Shown here one piece after another: positions 1 through 6,769 of a DNA stretch of 32,812 nt (within the stretch, counting starts at the first letter, position 1; the number at the start of each line of letters is the position of its first letter). The position numbers and the translations under genes were made by a program. The stretch comes from an uncultured bacterium (GTDB taxonomy: Bacteria > Verrucomicrobiota > Kiritimatiellia > CAIKKV01 > CAIYGI01), in the NCBI GenBank assembly GCA_903925685.1, contig CAIYGI010000100.1, forward strand, positions 1-32,812, given 5' to 3'. The notes beneath the pieces were generated by a model, which was given only the letters and a program-made list of their open reading frames with translations, did no database searches and was not told the DNA's origin.

Positions 1-138
1 CAGTCTATACGATACCTATGTGAAGGTTCGCCAGTCCGTCTGACGGTTACACCTCTAACTGGAGAGCCGTATGCGGGAAATCCGCCTGTACGGTTCGGAG
101 GGAGGGGTGCCGCGGAAACGCGGCATCCCTACCCCTAT
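1..138 (+). mobile_element. 3' end of a group II intron (domains V and VI)
   Basis: Positions 64-96 fold as a group II intron domain V: GAGCCGTATGCGGG, then a GAAA-like turn, then CCGCCTGTACGGTTC, containing the conserved catalytic AGC/GTACGGTTC pairing. Domain VI follows at about 99-136: a GGGGTGCCGCG / CGCGGCATCCC stem with GAAA loop and a bulged adenosine at 131. That adenosine lies 7 nt before the probable 3' splice site after ...CCTAT (138), as expected for the branch point and an AY intron end. The reverse transcriptase/maturase ORF, if present, lies upstream of the window. The intron is on the + strand. The 3' exon (139 onward) has no recognisable gene. Confidence 0.85.
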
Positions 139-415
139 CAGGAACGGCGCACCGGGTGAGGATGGGTGCGGAAGGCGGCGGCTTGATCGGCGGCGGAACG
201 CAGGTGGTTGTCAAAGAAGCGGTCCGGATGCCCCATGTGATTCATGCAGGGTAGAGTAGTCCTGGCGTCAATAGTGTGCAAGTTGTTTGCTGGAGAAGAG
301 AGCAGTTCGGACTGGTTGGACGAGTAGGACAGGTCGGAGGCGGACGGGGCGGAGGTGGAGTGCGCGCGGGTGAGGGCGGCGGCGCGGGAAGAGCGGGTGT
401 TTTTGGGGGCGCGGT
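139..415. other. Intergenic 3' exon of the intron, with a decayed 9-bp repeat
   Basis: No convincing gene is seen here. Positions 307-356 hold a degenerate array of the 9-bp TCGGACxxG unit (TCGGACTGG, TTGGACGAG, TAGGACAGG, TCGGAGGCG). It resembles cleaner arrays elsewhere in the window. A minus-strand reading frame (138-419) overlaps the regulator stop as ATGA, but its residues mostly reflect the repeat, so it is not called. Confidence 0.5.
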
Positions 416-1660
416 TCATGGGCGTTTTACCTTGGGCGGGCTGGTTTTGACGCCGTGGCGGGCGAGGGTGCGGCGGAGGGCGGCGCATTCGCGGCGGGCG
501 GCGGAGACCAGCAGCAGGTCGCCGAGGCGGCCGTTGGGGGAGAGAATGCGGCGGGAGCCGTCGGGTTCGGCGTTGTGCGTGGCGGCGTAGTGGGCTTTTA
601 TGCGGGATTTGAGCGCGGCCAGGGTTTTTGGCGCGATCAGGTCAAGTTCGCCCAGCCGGTAGAGGAAGGTTTCGGCCGACACGCCGAAGCGGTGTTTAAG
701 GCGCAGGAGCAGTTCCCAGCTCCAGGCGCCGCGCGACACGCCCACCTGCCGCACCGTGGCATGCATGGCCTCGGCGGGCATCAGGAAAAATGCCGCGAAC
801 TTGCGCGCGACATGCTCGGCGTCGAGCGGCTTGGCGCGCCCCCGCACTTCGCGAAACTCGCCGGTGAAGCAATAGATGCGGCCGAGTTCGAGAACCAGAT
901 GGAAGAGCTGGCGCTCGGCATTCATGGCTGGGTGCGCGGCGACGAACAAAAAGGCGTTATCGGATTGCGCGTCATAACAGGCGGCGCTCTGAATATCGGG
1001 CGGCAGGCGGCAGAAGACGATGCGCAGGCCGGCGTTCTCGAACATCTCCAGGTAATCGAAAATCACGGCCGGCCCGACTCCGAAAAGGCCCCGCACGCGC
1101 ATGGCAAAGTCTTCGATGCCCTGCTCGGTGTGCGGCATCGCCAATTGCAGGGGGATGGCGGCGCGTTTGGGCACCCCGCAAAGATCCTCCATCGTGAGAA
1201 AGGCGTGAACGAGGTCTTCAAACTGCGCCAGCAGCGCCGGCGCATAAGGCTGCGCGGCGGGCACCAGGCGCACCAGGCGCGCGGCAGGCGCCGCCGCGGC
1301 GCCTGCGGCGAATTGCGGCCGGGACGCGCGCGCGGCGGAATCGTGCGCGGGTGTTTCCGCGAGCGGACGGGCGTCAGGGGAATCCTGACCGGCAAAGTCG
1401 CACACATAGGGGGCGTAAGCATCCGACAGCAGCGCCTGCACGGGAACGTCGAGCGCCTGCGCCAGCCGCATGGAGACGGTCAGCGTGGGCAGATGGCGTC
1501 CGCATTCGATGGCATTGACCGGGCCGGGGCGCATGCCGATGCGGCGTGCCAGCTCGGTCTGCGTGAGGTGCCGCAAGCGCCGCAGACGCCTCAACCGCGG
1601 CCCCAGTTGCTTCAACGCGCGGGCTTCCAGGTTGGTGATATGACGTGGACCAGATTTCAT
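416..1660 (-). CDS. XRE-family regulator with degenerate ImmA/IrrE-like metallopeptidase domain
   Basis: A 414-residue protein. Residues about 18-78 form a Cro/C1-type helix-turn-helix (LTQTELARRIGM...VNAIECGRHLPTL). A linker rich in Ala and Pro follows, then an ImmA/IrrE (COG2856)-like region at about 180-300 ending in the family-like block KFAAFFLMP. In active members the zinc helix reads AHELGH; here the aligned helix reads VLELGR (256-261), so both metal-binding histidines appear lost and only the glutamate remains. The protein is therefore probably a regulator or sensor rather than an active protease. The start ATG at 1658-1660 sits 8 nt below a good -10, so the mRNA may be leaderless. 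It is divergent from the four-helix-bundle gene. Targets are unknown. Confidence 0.8.
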   Translation of the reverse strand: MKSGPRHITNLEARALKQLGPRLRRLRRLRHLTQTELARRIGMRPGPVNAIECGRHLPTLTVSMRLAQALDVPVQALLSDAYAPYVCDFAGQDSPDARPLAETPAHDSAARASRPQFAAGAAAAPAARLVRLVPAAQPYAPALLAQFEDLVHAFLTMEDLCGVPKRAAIPLQLAMPHTEQGIEDFAMRVRGLFGVGPAVIFDYLEMFENAGLRIVFCRLPPDIQSAACYDAQSDNAFLFVAAHPAMNAERQLFHLVLELGRIYCFTGEFREVRGRAKPLDAEHVARKFAAFFLMPAEAMHATVRQVGVSRGAWSWELLLRLKHRFGVSAETFLYRLGELDLIAPKTLAALKSRIKAHYAATHNAEPDGSRRILSPNGRLGDLLLVSAARRECAALRRTLARHGVKTSPPKVKRP

Positions 1661-1668
1661 TAAAAGAC

Positions 1669-1697
1669 GATATAAAGAATCTTTGCGTGAGTGTCAA
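1669..1697 (-). promoter_or_regulatory. Predicted sigma70-type promoter for the XRE gene
   Basis: On the minus strand, TTGACA (1692-1697) is separated by exactly 17 nt from TATATC (1669-1674). The start codon lies only 8 nt beyond the -10, so +1 would fall at or next to the A of ATG, implying a leaderless transcript. Confidence 0.55.
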
Positions 1698-1718
1698 TGA
1701 ATGTTTTAGAGTATGGCG

Positions 1719-1761
1719 TCGGACGGGTCGGACTTGTCGGACTTGTCGGACGGGGCGGACT
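1719..1761. repeat. Intergenic array of 9-bp units (TCGGACTTG/TCGGACGGG)
   Basis: Five near-perfect nonamers (TCGGACGGG, TCGGACTTG twice, TCGGACGGG, GCGGACTGA) lie between the divergent XRE and four-helix-bundle genes, just upstream of the XRE -35. The unit is the reverse-complement phase of the Ser-Asp-Lys-coding arrays in the neighbouring gene and in tonB. Confidence 0.85.
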
Positions 1762-1794
1762 GAGTTAATCTAAAACCTGGCTGGAGGAATGATC

Positions 1795-2634
1795 ATGAGC
1801 GATTCGGATGGGGTGCTGCTGCCGCATGGCGGCTATGAGCACTTACGGAGTTACAAGGTGGCCGAGGCGGTTTATGACGCGACCGTGGTTTTCTGCGACC
1901 GTTTCATTGACAAACACTCGCGCACTCATGACCAGATGGTGCAGGCGGCGCGCAGCGGCGTCCGCAACATCAGCGAGGGTAGCGGCGCGGCGGCGACTTC
2001 GCGAAAGAACGAGATGAAACTCACAAATGTGGCGCGGGCCAGCCTTTCGGATGAATTGCTCAAGGATTACAAAAGCTTTCTGATCCAGCGGGGACTGCGC
2101 GTCTGGAACAAGGATGCACCCGAGGCGCTGGAGATGCGCGAGCGGCTGAAACACGATGTCGCGCCCGATCTGCCGACGGCGCCGGAAGGAACAGTGCGGT
2201 TGACCGGACTGGCGGGGTTATCGGAGTATATGGCCAAGGCCGAGCCTGAATTGGTGGCCAACGCGATGCTGTGCGCCGTGAATCAGGCCGCCTACCTGCT
2301 GAAGCGTCAGATCGAGAGCCAGAGTCGGGAATTTGTCGAGCATGGCGGGTTCACCGAGCGGCTGTATGCGGCGCGGGTGAAAGCGAGGGAGGCGGGGAAG
2401 TCGGACGGGGCAGACAAGTCAGACAAGTCAGACAAGTCGGACATTCCCGTTTGCCCGCTTTGCGGCAAGAGCATGCGGCGGCGTACCGCCAGGCAGGGGG
2501 TACATGCGGGGCAGGCTTTTTTGGGGTGTTCAGGGTATCCGGAGTGCAGGGGGACACGGGCAATGTCAAAAGAGTCGGACGAGTCGGACAAGTCCGACCG
2601 GTCTGACTTGTCTGACCAAGGCGCCAATATATGA
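1795..2634 (+). CDS. Four-helix-bundle suffix-domain protein with C-terminal topoisomerase-type zinc ribbon
   Basis: Start chosen at 1795 (MSDSDG): GGAGGA at 1783-1788 lies 6 nt before it, whereas ATG 1789 would abut the SD. About 279 residues. The N-terminal ~120 residues match the 23S rRNA-intervening-sequence four-helix-bundle family (VQAARSGVRNISEGSG, then helical KLTNVARASLSDELL). A region resembling the 'four helix bundle suffix domain' follows. Near the C-terminus CPLCGKSM...FLGCSGYPECRGT is a C4 zinc ribbon like those at topoisomerase I C-termini. Two Ser-Asp-Lys repeat tracts flank the zinc ribbon, encoded by the 9-bp repeat. The family may have a nucleic-acid role, but the true function is unknown. 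It converges with tsaD, leaving a 9-nt gap. Confidence 0.8.
   Translation: MSDSDGVLLPHGGYEHLRSYKVAEAVYDATVVFCDRFIDKHSRTHDQMVQAARSGVRNISEGSGAAATSRKNEMKLTNVARASLSDELLKDYKSFLIQRGLRVWNKDAPEALEMRERLKHDVAPDLPTAPEGTVRLTGLAGLSEYMAKAEPELVANAMLCAVNQAAYLLKRQIESQSREFVEHGGFTERLYAARVKAREAGKSDGADKSDKSDKSDIPVCPLCGKSMRRRTARQGVHAGQAFLGCSGYPECRGTRAMSKESDESDKSDRSDLSDQGANI
2401..2442 (+). repeat. In-frame 9-bp repeat array 1 of the four-helix-bundle gene
   Basis: Units TCGGACGGG, GCAGACAAG, TCAGACAAG (twice) and TCGGACATT encode SDGADKSDKSDKSDI directly before the zinc ribbon. The array ends in GACATTCC, as does the tonB array. Confidence 0.9.
2575..2618 (+). repeat. In-frame 9-bp repeat array 2 of the four-helix-bundle gene
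   Basis: Units TCGGACGAG, TCGGACAAG, TCCGACCGG, TCTGACTTG and TCTGACCAA encode SDESDKSDRSDLSD at the extreme C-terminus, after the zinc ribbon. The unit is more diverged than in array 1, but the Ser-Asp codons are kept. Confidence 0.85.
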
Positions 2635-2643
2635 ACGCTCTGG

Positions 2644-3696
2644 TCACCCGAATTCGATGCTGGGGCAGGCATCCAGGGCCAGGCTTTCGCTGAGGGTCGG
2701 CGGCGTCGCTAGTTTGTGCGCGGCGAGGCCGGCCACCATGGCGGCGTTGTCGGTGCAGTAGGCCGGTTCGGCGAGCAGCAGGCGAAAGCCGCGCTCGGCG
2801 GCGGCGGCGGCGAGCAATTCGCGCAGGCGGCGGTTGAGCGATACTCCGCCTGCCACAACCAGTGTTTCGTTGCGGCCCAGCGCCGTCAGTGTGCGCGTCA
2901 CCAGTGTGTCTACTATGGCTTCCTGATAGCTGGCCGCCAGATCGGCCACACCGGGGTTCCCGTCGCGGCCTGGTGGATACTTGCGCAGATGGTAAAGCAG
3001 CGCCGTTTTTATGCCGCTGAAACTGAAGCAGGCGCTGGGATCGACGTCGTCCGCGAAGCGCGCATGTAGTTTGCGCGGAAAGCCGCGCGGGAATATCACG
3101 GCGCCGGGGTTGCCGCCTTCGCGCGCGGCGCGGTCGATCGCCGGGCCGCCGGGATAACCCAGGCCGAGCAACGAGGCGCCCTTGTCGAAAGCCTCGCCGG
3201 CGGCATCGTCCACGGTTTGTCCAATCAGGCGGTAGCGGCCGGGGGCCTCGACATGCAACAGGAGGGTGTGGCCGCCGGAGACGATCAAGGCCAGGCAGGG
3301 CATGACGCTTTCCCAGGCGGGGGCCTGGAGTCCGAGAAAGGCGGAGTAGAGATGCGACTCCATGTGGTGAATGCCGATCAGCGACCGGTCGAGGCGCAGG
3401 GCCAGACCTTTGGCGGCGGCCAGGCCGACGAGCAGACTGCTGGCGAGTCCGGGTCCGTAGGTGACGGCCAGCGCGTCGAGTTGGGACCACTCCAATCCAG
3501 CGCTGCGCACGGCCTCGGCGAGCACGTCGGACAGATGTTCGACATGCTGCCGCGAGGCGATTTCCGGCACCACGCCGCCGTAGGGGCGGTGCGCGGCGAT
3601 CTGACTGTGGACGATGCTGGAGAGCACCTCGCGGCCGTCACGCACGACCGCGGCGGAAGTCTCGTCGCAGGAAGTCTCGATGCCAAGGATGTTCAT
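2644..3696 (-). CDS. tsaD: tRNA N6-threonylcarbamoyladenosine synthase catalytic subunit TsaD
   Basis: TsaD (YgjD/Kae1/Gcp) transfers the threonylcarbamoyl group from threonylcarbamoyl-AMP to A37 of ANN-decoding tRNAs, working with TsaB, TsaE and TsaC; none of these is in the window. The sequence shows the ASKHA-fold start MNILGIETSCDETS, the metal-binding HMESH at residues 111-115, SGGHTLL and SFSGIKTALLYHLRK. The length of 350 residues is typical. The ORF track begins earlier (3741), but that extension is encoded by a heptamer repeat; ATG 3694-3696 gives the canonical N-terminus. There is no clear SD (CCTCCCCGC precedes the ATG). It is the last gene of the ilv-leu-aroE run, separated from aroE by 48 nt of repeat DNA. 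Confidence 0.95.
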   Translation of the reverse strand: MNILGIETSCDETSAAVVRDGREVLSSIVHSQIAAHRPYGGVVPEIASRQHVEHLSDVLAEAVRSAGLEWSQLDALAVTYGPGLASSLLVGLAAAKGLALRLDRSLIGIHHMESHLYSAFLGLQAPAWESVMPCLALIVSGGHTLLLHVEAPGRYRLIGQTVDDAAGEAFDKGASLLGLGYPGGPAIDRAAREGGNPGAVIFPRGFPRKLHARFADDVDPSACFSFSGIKTALLYHLRKYPPGRDGNPGVADLAASYQEAIVDTLVTRTLTALGRNETLVVAGGVSLNRRLRELLAAAAAERGFRLLLAEPAYCTDNAAMVAGLAAHKLATPPTLSESLALDACPSIEFG

Positions 3697-3706
3697 TGCG
3701 GGGAGG

Positions 3707-3768
3707 TCAGAAAGCGGAAAGCGGAAAGCGGAATTGTTCACTGTTTACCGTTCACTGTTCACTTCTGA
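3707..3768. repeat. Two adjoining 7-bp tandem arrays bounded by an inverted repeat
   Basis: AAAGCGG occurs three times at 3711-3731. It is followed by TTCACTG, TTTACCG, TTCACTG and TTCACTT at 3737-3764. The whole block is flanked by GTCAGAA (3707-3713) and TTCTGAC (3762-3768), perfect inverted 7-mers. It fills the aroE-tsaD junction and reaches into the aroE 3' end, encoding its last residues and its TAA stop (3745-3747). Confidence 0.8.
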
Positions 3769-4647
3769 CTTTGCGGGGGGGCCGTACACCGCTTCTTCCA
3801 GCGCGGCGCGCATGGGAGCCAGGGGCGGCGTGACGCCGGTCCAGATGCGGAACGATTCGGCGCCCTGGTGCAGAAGCATGCCGAGGCCGTTGACGGCGCG
3901 CGCGCCGGCCGCGCCGGCGGTGCGCGTGAAGGCGGTTTCGGGACGCATGTAGACCAGGTCCATGGCGCACTGGCCGGGACGGAAGGCGTTGGAGGGCAGG
4001 GGACTGGGATCGTCGGAATGCATGCCGACGGGCGTGGCCTGAACGATCAGGTCAGCCGTGCGGCTGGCTTGCGGCCAGGCGGCGGGGTCGGAACCGGCGG
4101 TTGCGACAACCACCGCGGGGGCCAGGGCGTGGATTTCGTCGCTGAGCCGCTGCGTGCGCGCAGGATCTATATCCGCCAGCATCAGACGGGCGGCGCCACC
4201 GGCGGCGGACGTTATGGCCAGCGCGCGGCCTGCGCCGCCGCAACCGAGCACGAAGAGCGCGCGGCCGGCAAGATTGAAATCGAAGGCTTCGGCGATTGCG
4301 CGCAGGAAACCGCAGCCGTCAGTGTTATGGCCCTTGAGGCCGTCCGGCATGATCTCAACCGTATTGACCGCGCCCAACTGCCGCGCCAGGGGATCGATAT
4401 CGGTAAGACCGCGAAAGGCCACTTCCTTGAGCGGCACGGTCAGATTGATGCCGCCGAAACCCATGGCGGCCATGGCCGGCAGAACCTGCATCAGCCGCTC
4501 CGGGGCGACGTCGAAGGCCAGGTAGACGGCGTCGCGGCCCAGCGCCTGGAAGGCCGCGTTGTGCATGTTCGGCGAGAGGGTGTGCCGGATCGGATGACCG
4601 AGTACCGCATACGGCCGCGTGGCGCCGCTGAGGGTTGCGACGTTCAC
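3745..4647 (-). CDS. aroE: Shikimate dehydrogenase AroE
   Basis: Reduces 3-dehydroshikimate to shikimate with NADPH in chorismate synthesis. The substrate-binding N-domain shows GHPIRHTLSPNMHN (18-30), the catalytic lysine in NLTVPLKE (K74) and the aspartate in GHNTDGCGF (D110). The Rossmann NADP loop is GCGGAGR (135-141). The family C-terminal motif NGLGMLLHQGA is present. The GTG start overlaps the leuA TGA (GTGA, 4 nt), so translation is probably coupled. The last residues (SEVNSER) and the stop codon are encoded by a heptamer repeat rather than conserved sequence, so the C-terminus looks replaced or extended by repeat DNA. 300 residues is slightly long for the family. Confidence 0.95.
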   Translation of the reverse strand: MNVATLSGATRPYAVLGHPIRHTLSPNMHNAAFQALGRDAVYLAFDVAPERLMQVLPAMAAMGFGGINLTVPLKEVAFRGLTDIDPLARQLGAVNTVEIMPDGLKGHNTDGCGFLRAIAEAFDFNLAGRALFVLGCGGAGRALAITSAAGGAARLMLADIDPARTQRLSDEIHALAPAVVVATAGSDPAAWPQASRTADLIVQATPVGMHSDDPSPLPSNAFRPGQCAMDLVYMRPETAFTRTAGAAGARAVNGLGMLLHQGAESFRIWTGVTPPLAPMRAALEEAVYGPPAKSEVNSER

Positions 4648-6224
4648 GCGCGGGACTCCTTGCGCGCCGGTTTGACGGCGGCCGCTTTGACGGCCGCGTT
4701 ACGCAGCGCAATGCGGTTGACGCACGAGAGATAGGCGCGCGCGCTGGCGTCCACAATGTCGGGACTGGCCGCCTTGGCGCTCAGGATGGTCTGGTCGAAC
4801 TGCACGCGCAAGGTTACTTCGCCCAGGGCATCCTGTCCGATCGTGACCGACTGCAGCGCGAAATCCAGCAGGTGTCCTGTGATGCCTGTGATGCGGTCGA
4901 TCGTACGCAGCGCGGCGTCCACGGGGCCGTCGCCGGTCCCGGCGTCCTCGAGAGTTTCCTTGCCGCGGCGGATGCGGACGGTGGCCGTTGGTATCGTGCC
5001 CGTGCCGGCCGAGACGTGCAGGTATTCCAGCGCGTAGAGCCCGACGGCCGGCGATTCGGAGATTTCGTCGCGGGCGATGGCGAGCAGGTCGTCGTCGTAG
5101 AGGTTTTTCTTGCGGTCGGCCAGGGCGATGAATCGGGTATAGGCCCGTTCCAGTTCCGCGGGTGAGAGCGCGAGCCCCATTTTCTGGAGCTTGTTCTGGA
5201 AACCGTGGCGGCCGGAGTGTTTTCCCAGCACGAGTTCATGCTCTTCGATGCCGACATCCTCGGCGCGCATGATTTCGTAGGTGCTGCGATGCTTGAGAAT
5301 GCCGTCCTGATGGATGCCAGCCTCATGTGCGAAGGCGTTGGCGCCCACGATGGCCTTGTTGCGCTGCACCGAAAGACCGGTCAGGCGGCTGACCAGGCGG
5401 CTGACGCGGTAGAGTTCGCGCGTGCGGATGCCGGTTTTGAGTCCAAAGACGTCGGCGCGGGTGCGCAGCGCCATCACCACCTCTTCGAGGGCGCAATTGC
5501 CGGCGCGTTCGCCCAGTCCGTTGATCGTGCATTCGACGCCCCGCGCGCCGGCCTGCACGGCGGCGAGCGAATTGGCCACCGCCAGGCCAAGGTCGTTGTG
5601 GCAATGCACATGGATGCGGGCCAGCCCTATGTTGGGGACGGTCTCGAAAAGGCCCTCGATCAGACGTCCGAACTCGTTCGGGACCGCGTAACCGACCGTG
5701 TCGGGAATATTGACCGTGCAGGCGCCGGCGTCGATCACGGCTTCCACCACTTCGGCGAGAAAGGCGGGCTCCGTGCGCGAGGCGTCTTCGGCGCTGAATT
5801 CGACCTCCTGGCAGAACTTGCGGGCATAGCGAACGGAGGCCACGGCCTGCTTGATCACCCCTTGGCGCGACATGTGCAGTTTGTACTCGCGGTGGATCGG
5901 CGAAGTGGCGAGGAAGACGTGGATGCAGGGTTTGGGCCCGGCGCAAACCGCCTCGGCGCAACGCTGGATGTCCTTGTCCACGCAGCGGGCGAGACCGGCC
6001 ACCACCGGACCCTTGACCGTTTGCGCGATGCTCTTGACGGCCTCGAAATCGTCGGGCGAGGCGATCGGGAATCCAGCCTCGATGATGTCCACGTTGAGCG
6101 CGACCAGCGCCTTGGCGATGTCCAGCTTTTCACGCATGGTCAGGCTGGCGCCGGGCGCCTGTTCGCCGTCGCGGAGGGTGGTGTCGAAGATGACGATCCG
6201 CTGCGGGTCCGGGGCGGTTTTCAT
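4644..6224 (-). CDS. leuA: 2-isopropylmalate synthase LeuA
   Basis: Condenses acetyl-CoA with 2-ketoisovalerate, the first committed step of leucine synthesis. The DRE-TIM barrel begins with [15 protein letters not shown] and carries HCHNDLG and the HEAGIHQDG metal/catalytic motif. The C-terminal LeuA regulatory domain (roughly 390-505, with [18 protein letters not shown]) is where leucine normally binds. ATG 6222-6224 ([17 protein letters not shown]) gives 526 residues, close to the usual length; the longer ORF-track start runs into ilvH. It overlaps the ilvH stop by ATGA and hands over to aroE by GTGA, so it sits in the middle of a translationally coupled operon. The poorly conserved Lys/Ala-rich tail ([14 protein letters not shown]) is of no known function. 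Confidence 0.95.
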   Translation of the reverse strand: MKTAPDPQRIVIFDTTLRDGEQAPGASLTMREKLDIAKALVALNVDIIEAGFPIASPDDFEAVKSIAQTVKGPVVAGLARCVDKDIQRCAEAVCAGPKPCIHVFLATSPIHREYKLHMSRQGVIKQAVASVRYARKFCQEVEFSAEDASRTEPAFLAEVVEAVIDAGACTVNIPDTVGYAVPNEFGRLIEGLFETVPNIGLARIHVHCHNDLGLAVANSLAAVQAGARGVECTINGLGERAGNCALEEVVMALRTRADVFGLKTGIRTRELYRVSRLVSRLTGLSVQRNKAIVGANAFAHEAGIHQDGILKHRSTYEIMRAEDVGIEEHELVLGKHSGRHGFQNKLQKMGLALSPAELERAYTRFIALADRKKNLYDDDLLAIARDEISESPAVGLYALEYLHVSAGTGTIPTATVRIRRGKETLEDAGTGDGPVDAALRTIDRITGITGHLLDFALQSVTIGQDALGEVTLRVQFDQTILSAKAASPDIVDASARAYLSCVNRIALRNAAVKAAAVKPARKESRA

Positions 6225-6706
6225 GGCCGGCCTCCTCTGGCAATGGCGATGATGCCTGAACGCGAGATATCGAGCATGCGGAACGGCGCCAGCAGATCGA
6301 TGAAATCCACAATCTGTTTCGAATCGCCGGTGAGTTGCACGATCATCGCGTCGGTTTGCGACGCGAGCACGCGTCCGCCAAAGCGTTCGGTGAGGGCCGC
6401 AATTGCCGCGTGCTGCGCATGCGTCGCGGCGAGTTTTACAAGCAGGCACTCCTGATTGACGCATGGCGCGCTGGTGAGATCGGTAACATCGATCACGTCC
6501 ACCAGTTTACCAAGTTGCCGCGTCACCTGTTCCAGCACCCGGTTGTCGCCCGGCACCTGCATGGTCATGCGTGAGACGGTCGGGTCGTTTGTGGGACCGA
6601 CGTTGAGCGTTTCGATATTATAGCCGCGGCCCGAGATCAGCCCGACGACGCGCGCGAGCACGCCCGGCTGGTTTTCCACAAGCGCCGTAATTATATGTTT
6701 TTTCAT
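6221..6706 (-). CDS. ilvH: Acetolactate synthase regulatory (small) subunit IlvH
   Basis: The regulatory subunit of acetohydroxyacid synthase, giving valine feedback control of IlvB. The N-terminal ACT domain is clear (ITALVENQPGVLARVVGLIS, RGYNIETLNVGPT, VSRMTMQVPGD), followed by the second ACT-like domain (SQTDAMIVQLTGDSKQIVDFI). 161 residues is typical. The start ATG at 6704-6706 (MKKHII) has GGAG 7 nt upstream; the longer ORF-track start is encoded by a heptamer repeat. The stop overlaps the leuA ATG (ATGA). Confidence 0.95.
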   Translation of the reverse strand: MKKHIITALVENQPGVLARVVGLISGRGYNIETLNVGPTNDPTVSRMTMQVPGDNRVLEQVTRQLGKLVDVIDVTDLTSAPCVNQECLLVKLAATHAQHAAIAALTERFGGRVLASQTDAMIVQLTGDSKQIVDFIDLLAPFRMLDISRSGIIAIARGGRP

Positions 6707-6717
6707 ATCATTTCTCC

Positions 6718-6766
6718 GAACGCAGAACATCGAACTCCGAACACTGAACACTGAACACCGAACACT
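6718..6766. repeat. Seven-unit 7-bp tandem array between ilvB and ilvH
   Basis: Seven contiguous heptamers: GAACGCA, GAACATC, GAACTCC, GAACACT, GAACACT, GAACACC, GAACACT. They occupy nearly all of the ilvB-ilvH gap. The unit resembles, but differs from, the GAACAGT-type heptamer at the aroE end. Confidence 0.85.
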
Positions 6767-6769
6767 TGT

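Noticed and set aside
138-419. Minus-strand frame (MNRAPKNTRSS...) overlapping the XRE stop as ATGA
   Set aside because: Its sequence is low-complexity, mostly a translation of the decayed 9-bp repeat, and it ends at the intron boundary by chance. No family resemblance.
1719-1761. CRISPR-like or iteron array
   Set aside because: Units are directly adjacent nonamers without spacers, and no replication initiator gene is near.
4734-6455. Long plus-strand frames opposite leuA and aroE (for example 5205-6455)
   Set aside because: GC-rich antisense shadows; the minus-strand frames contain all catalytic motifs and overlapping start/stop signals.
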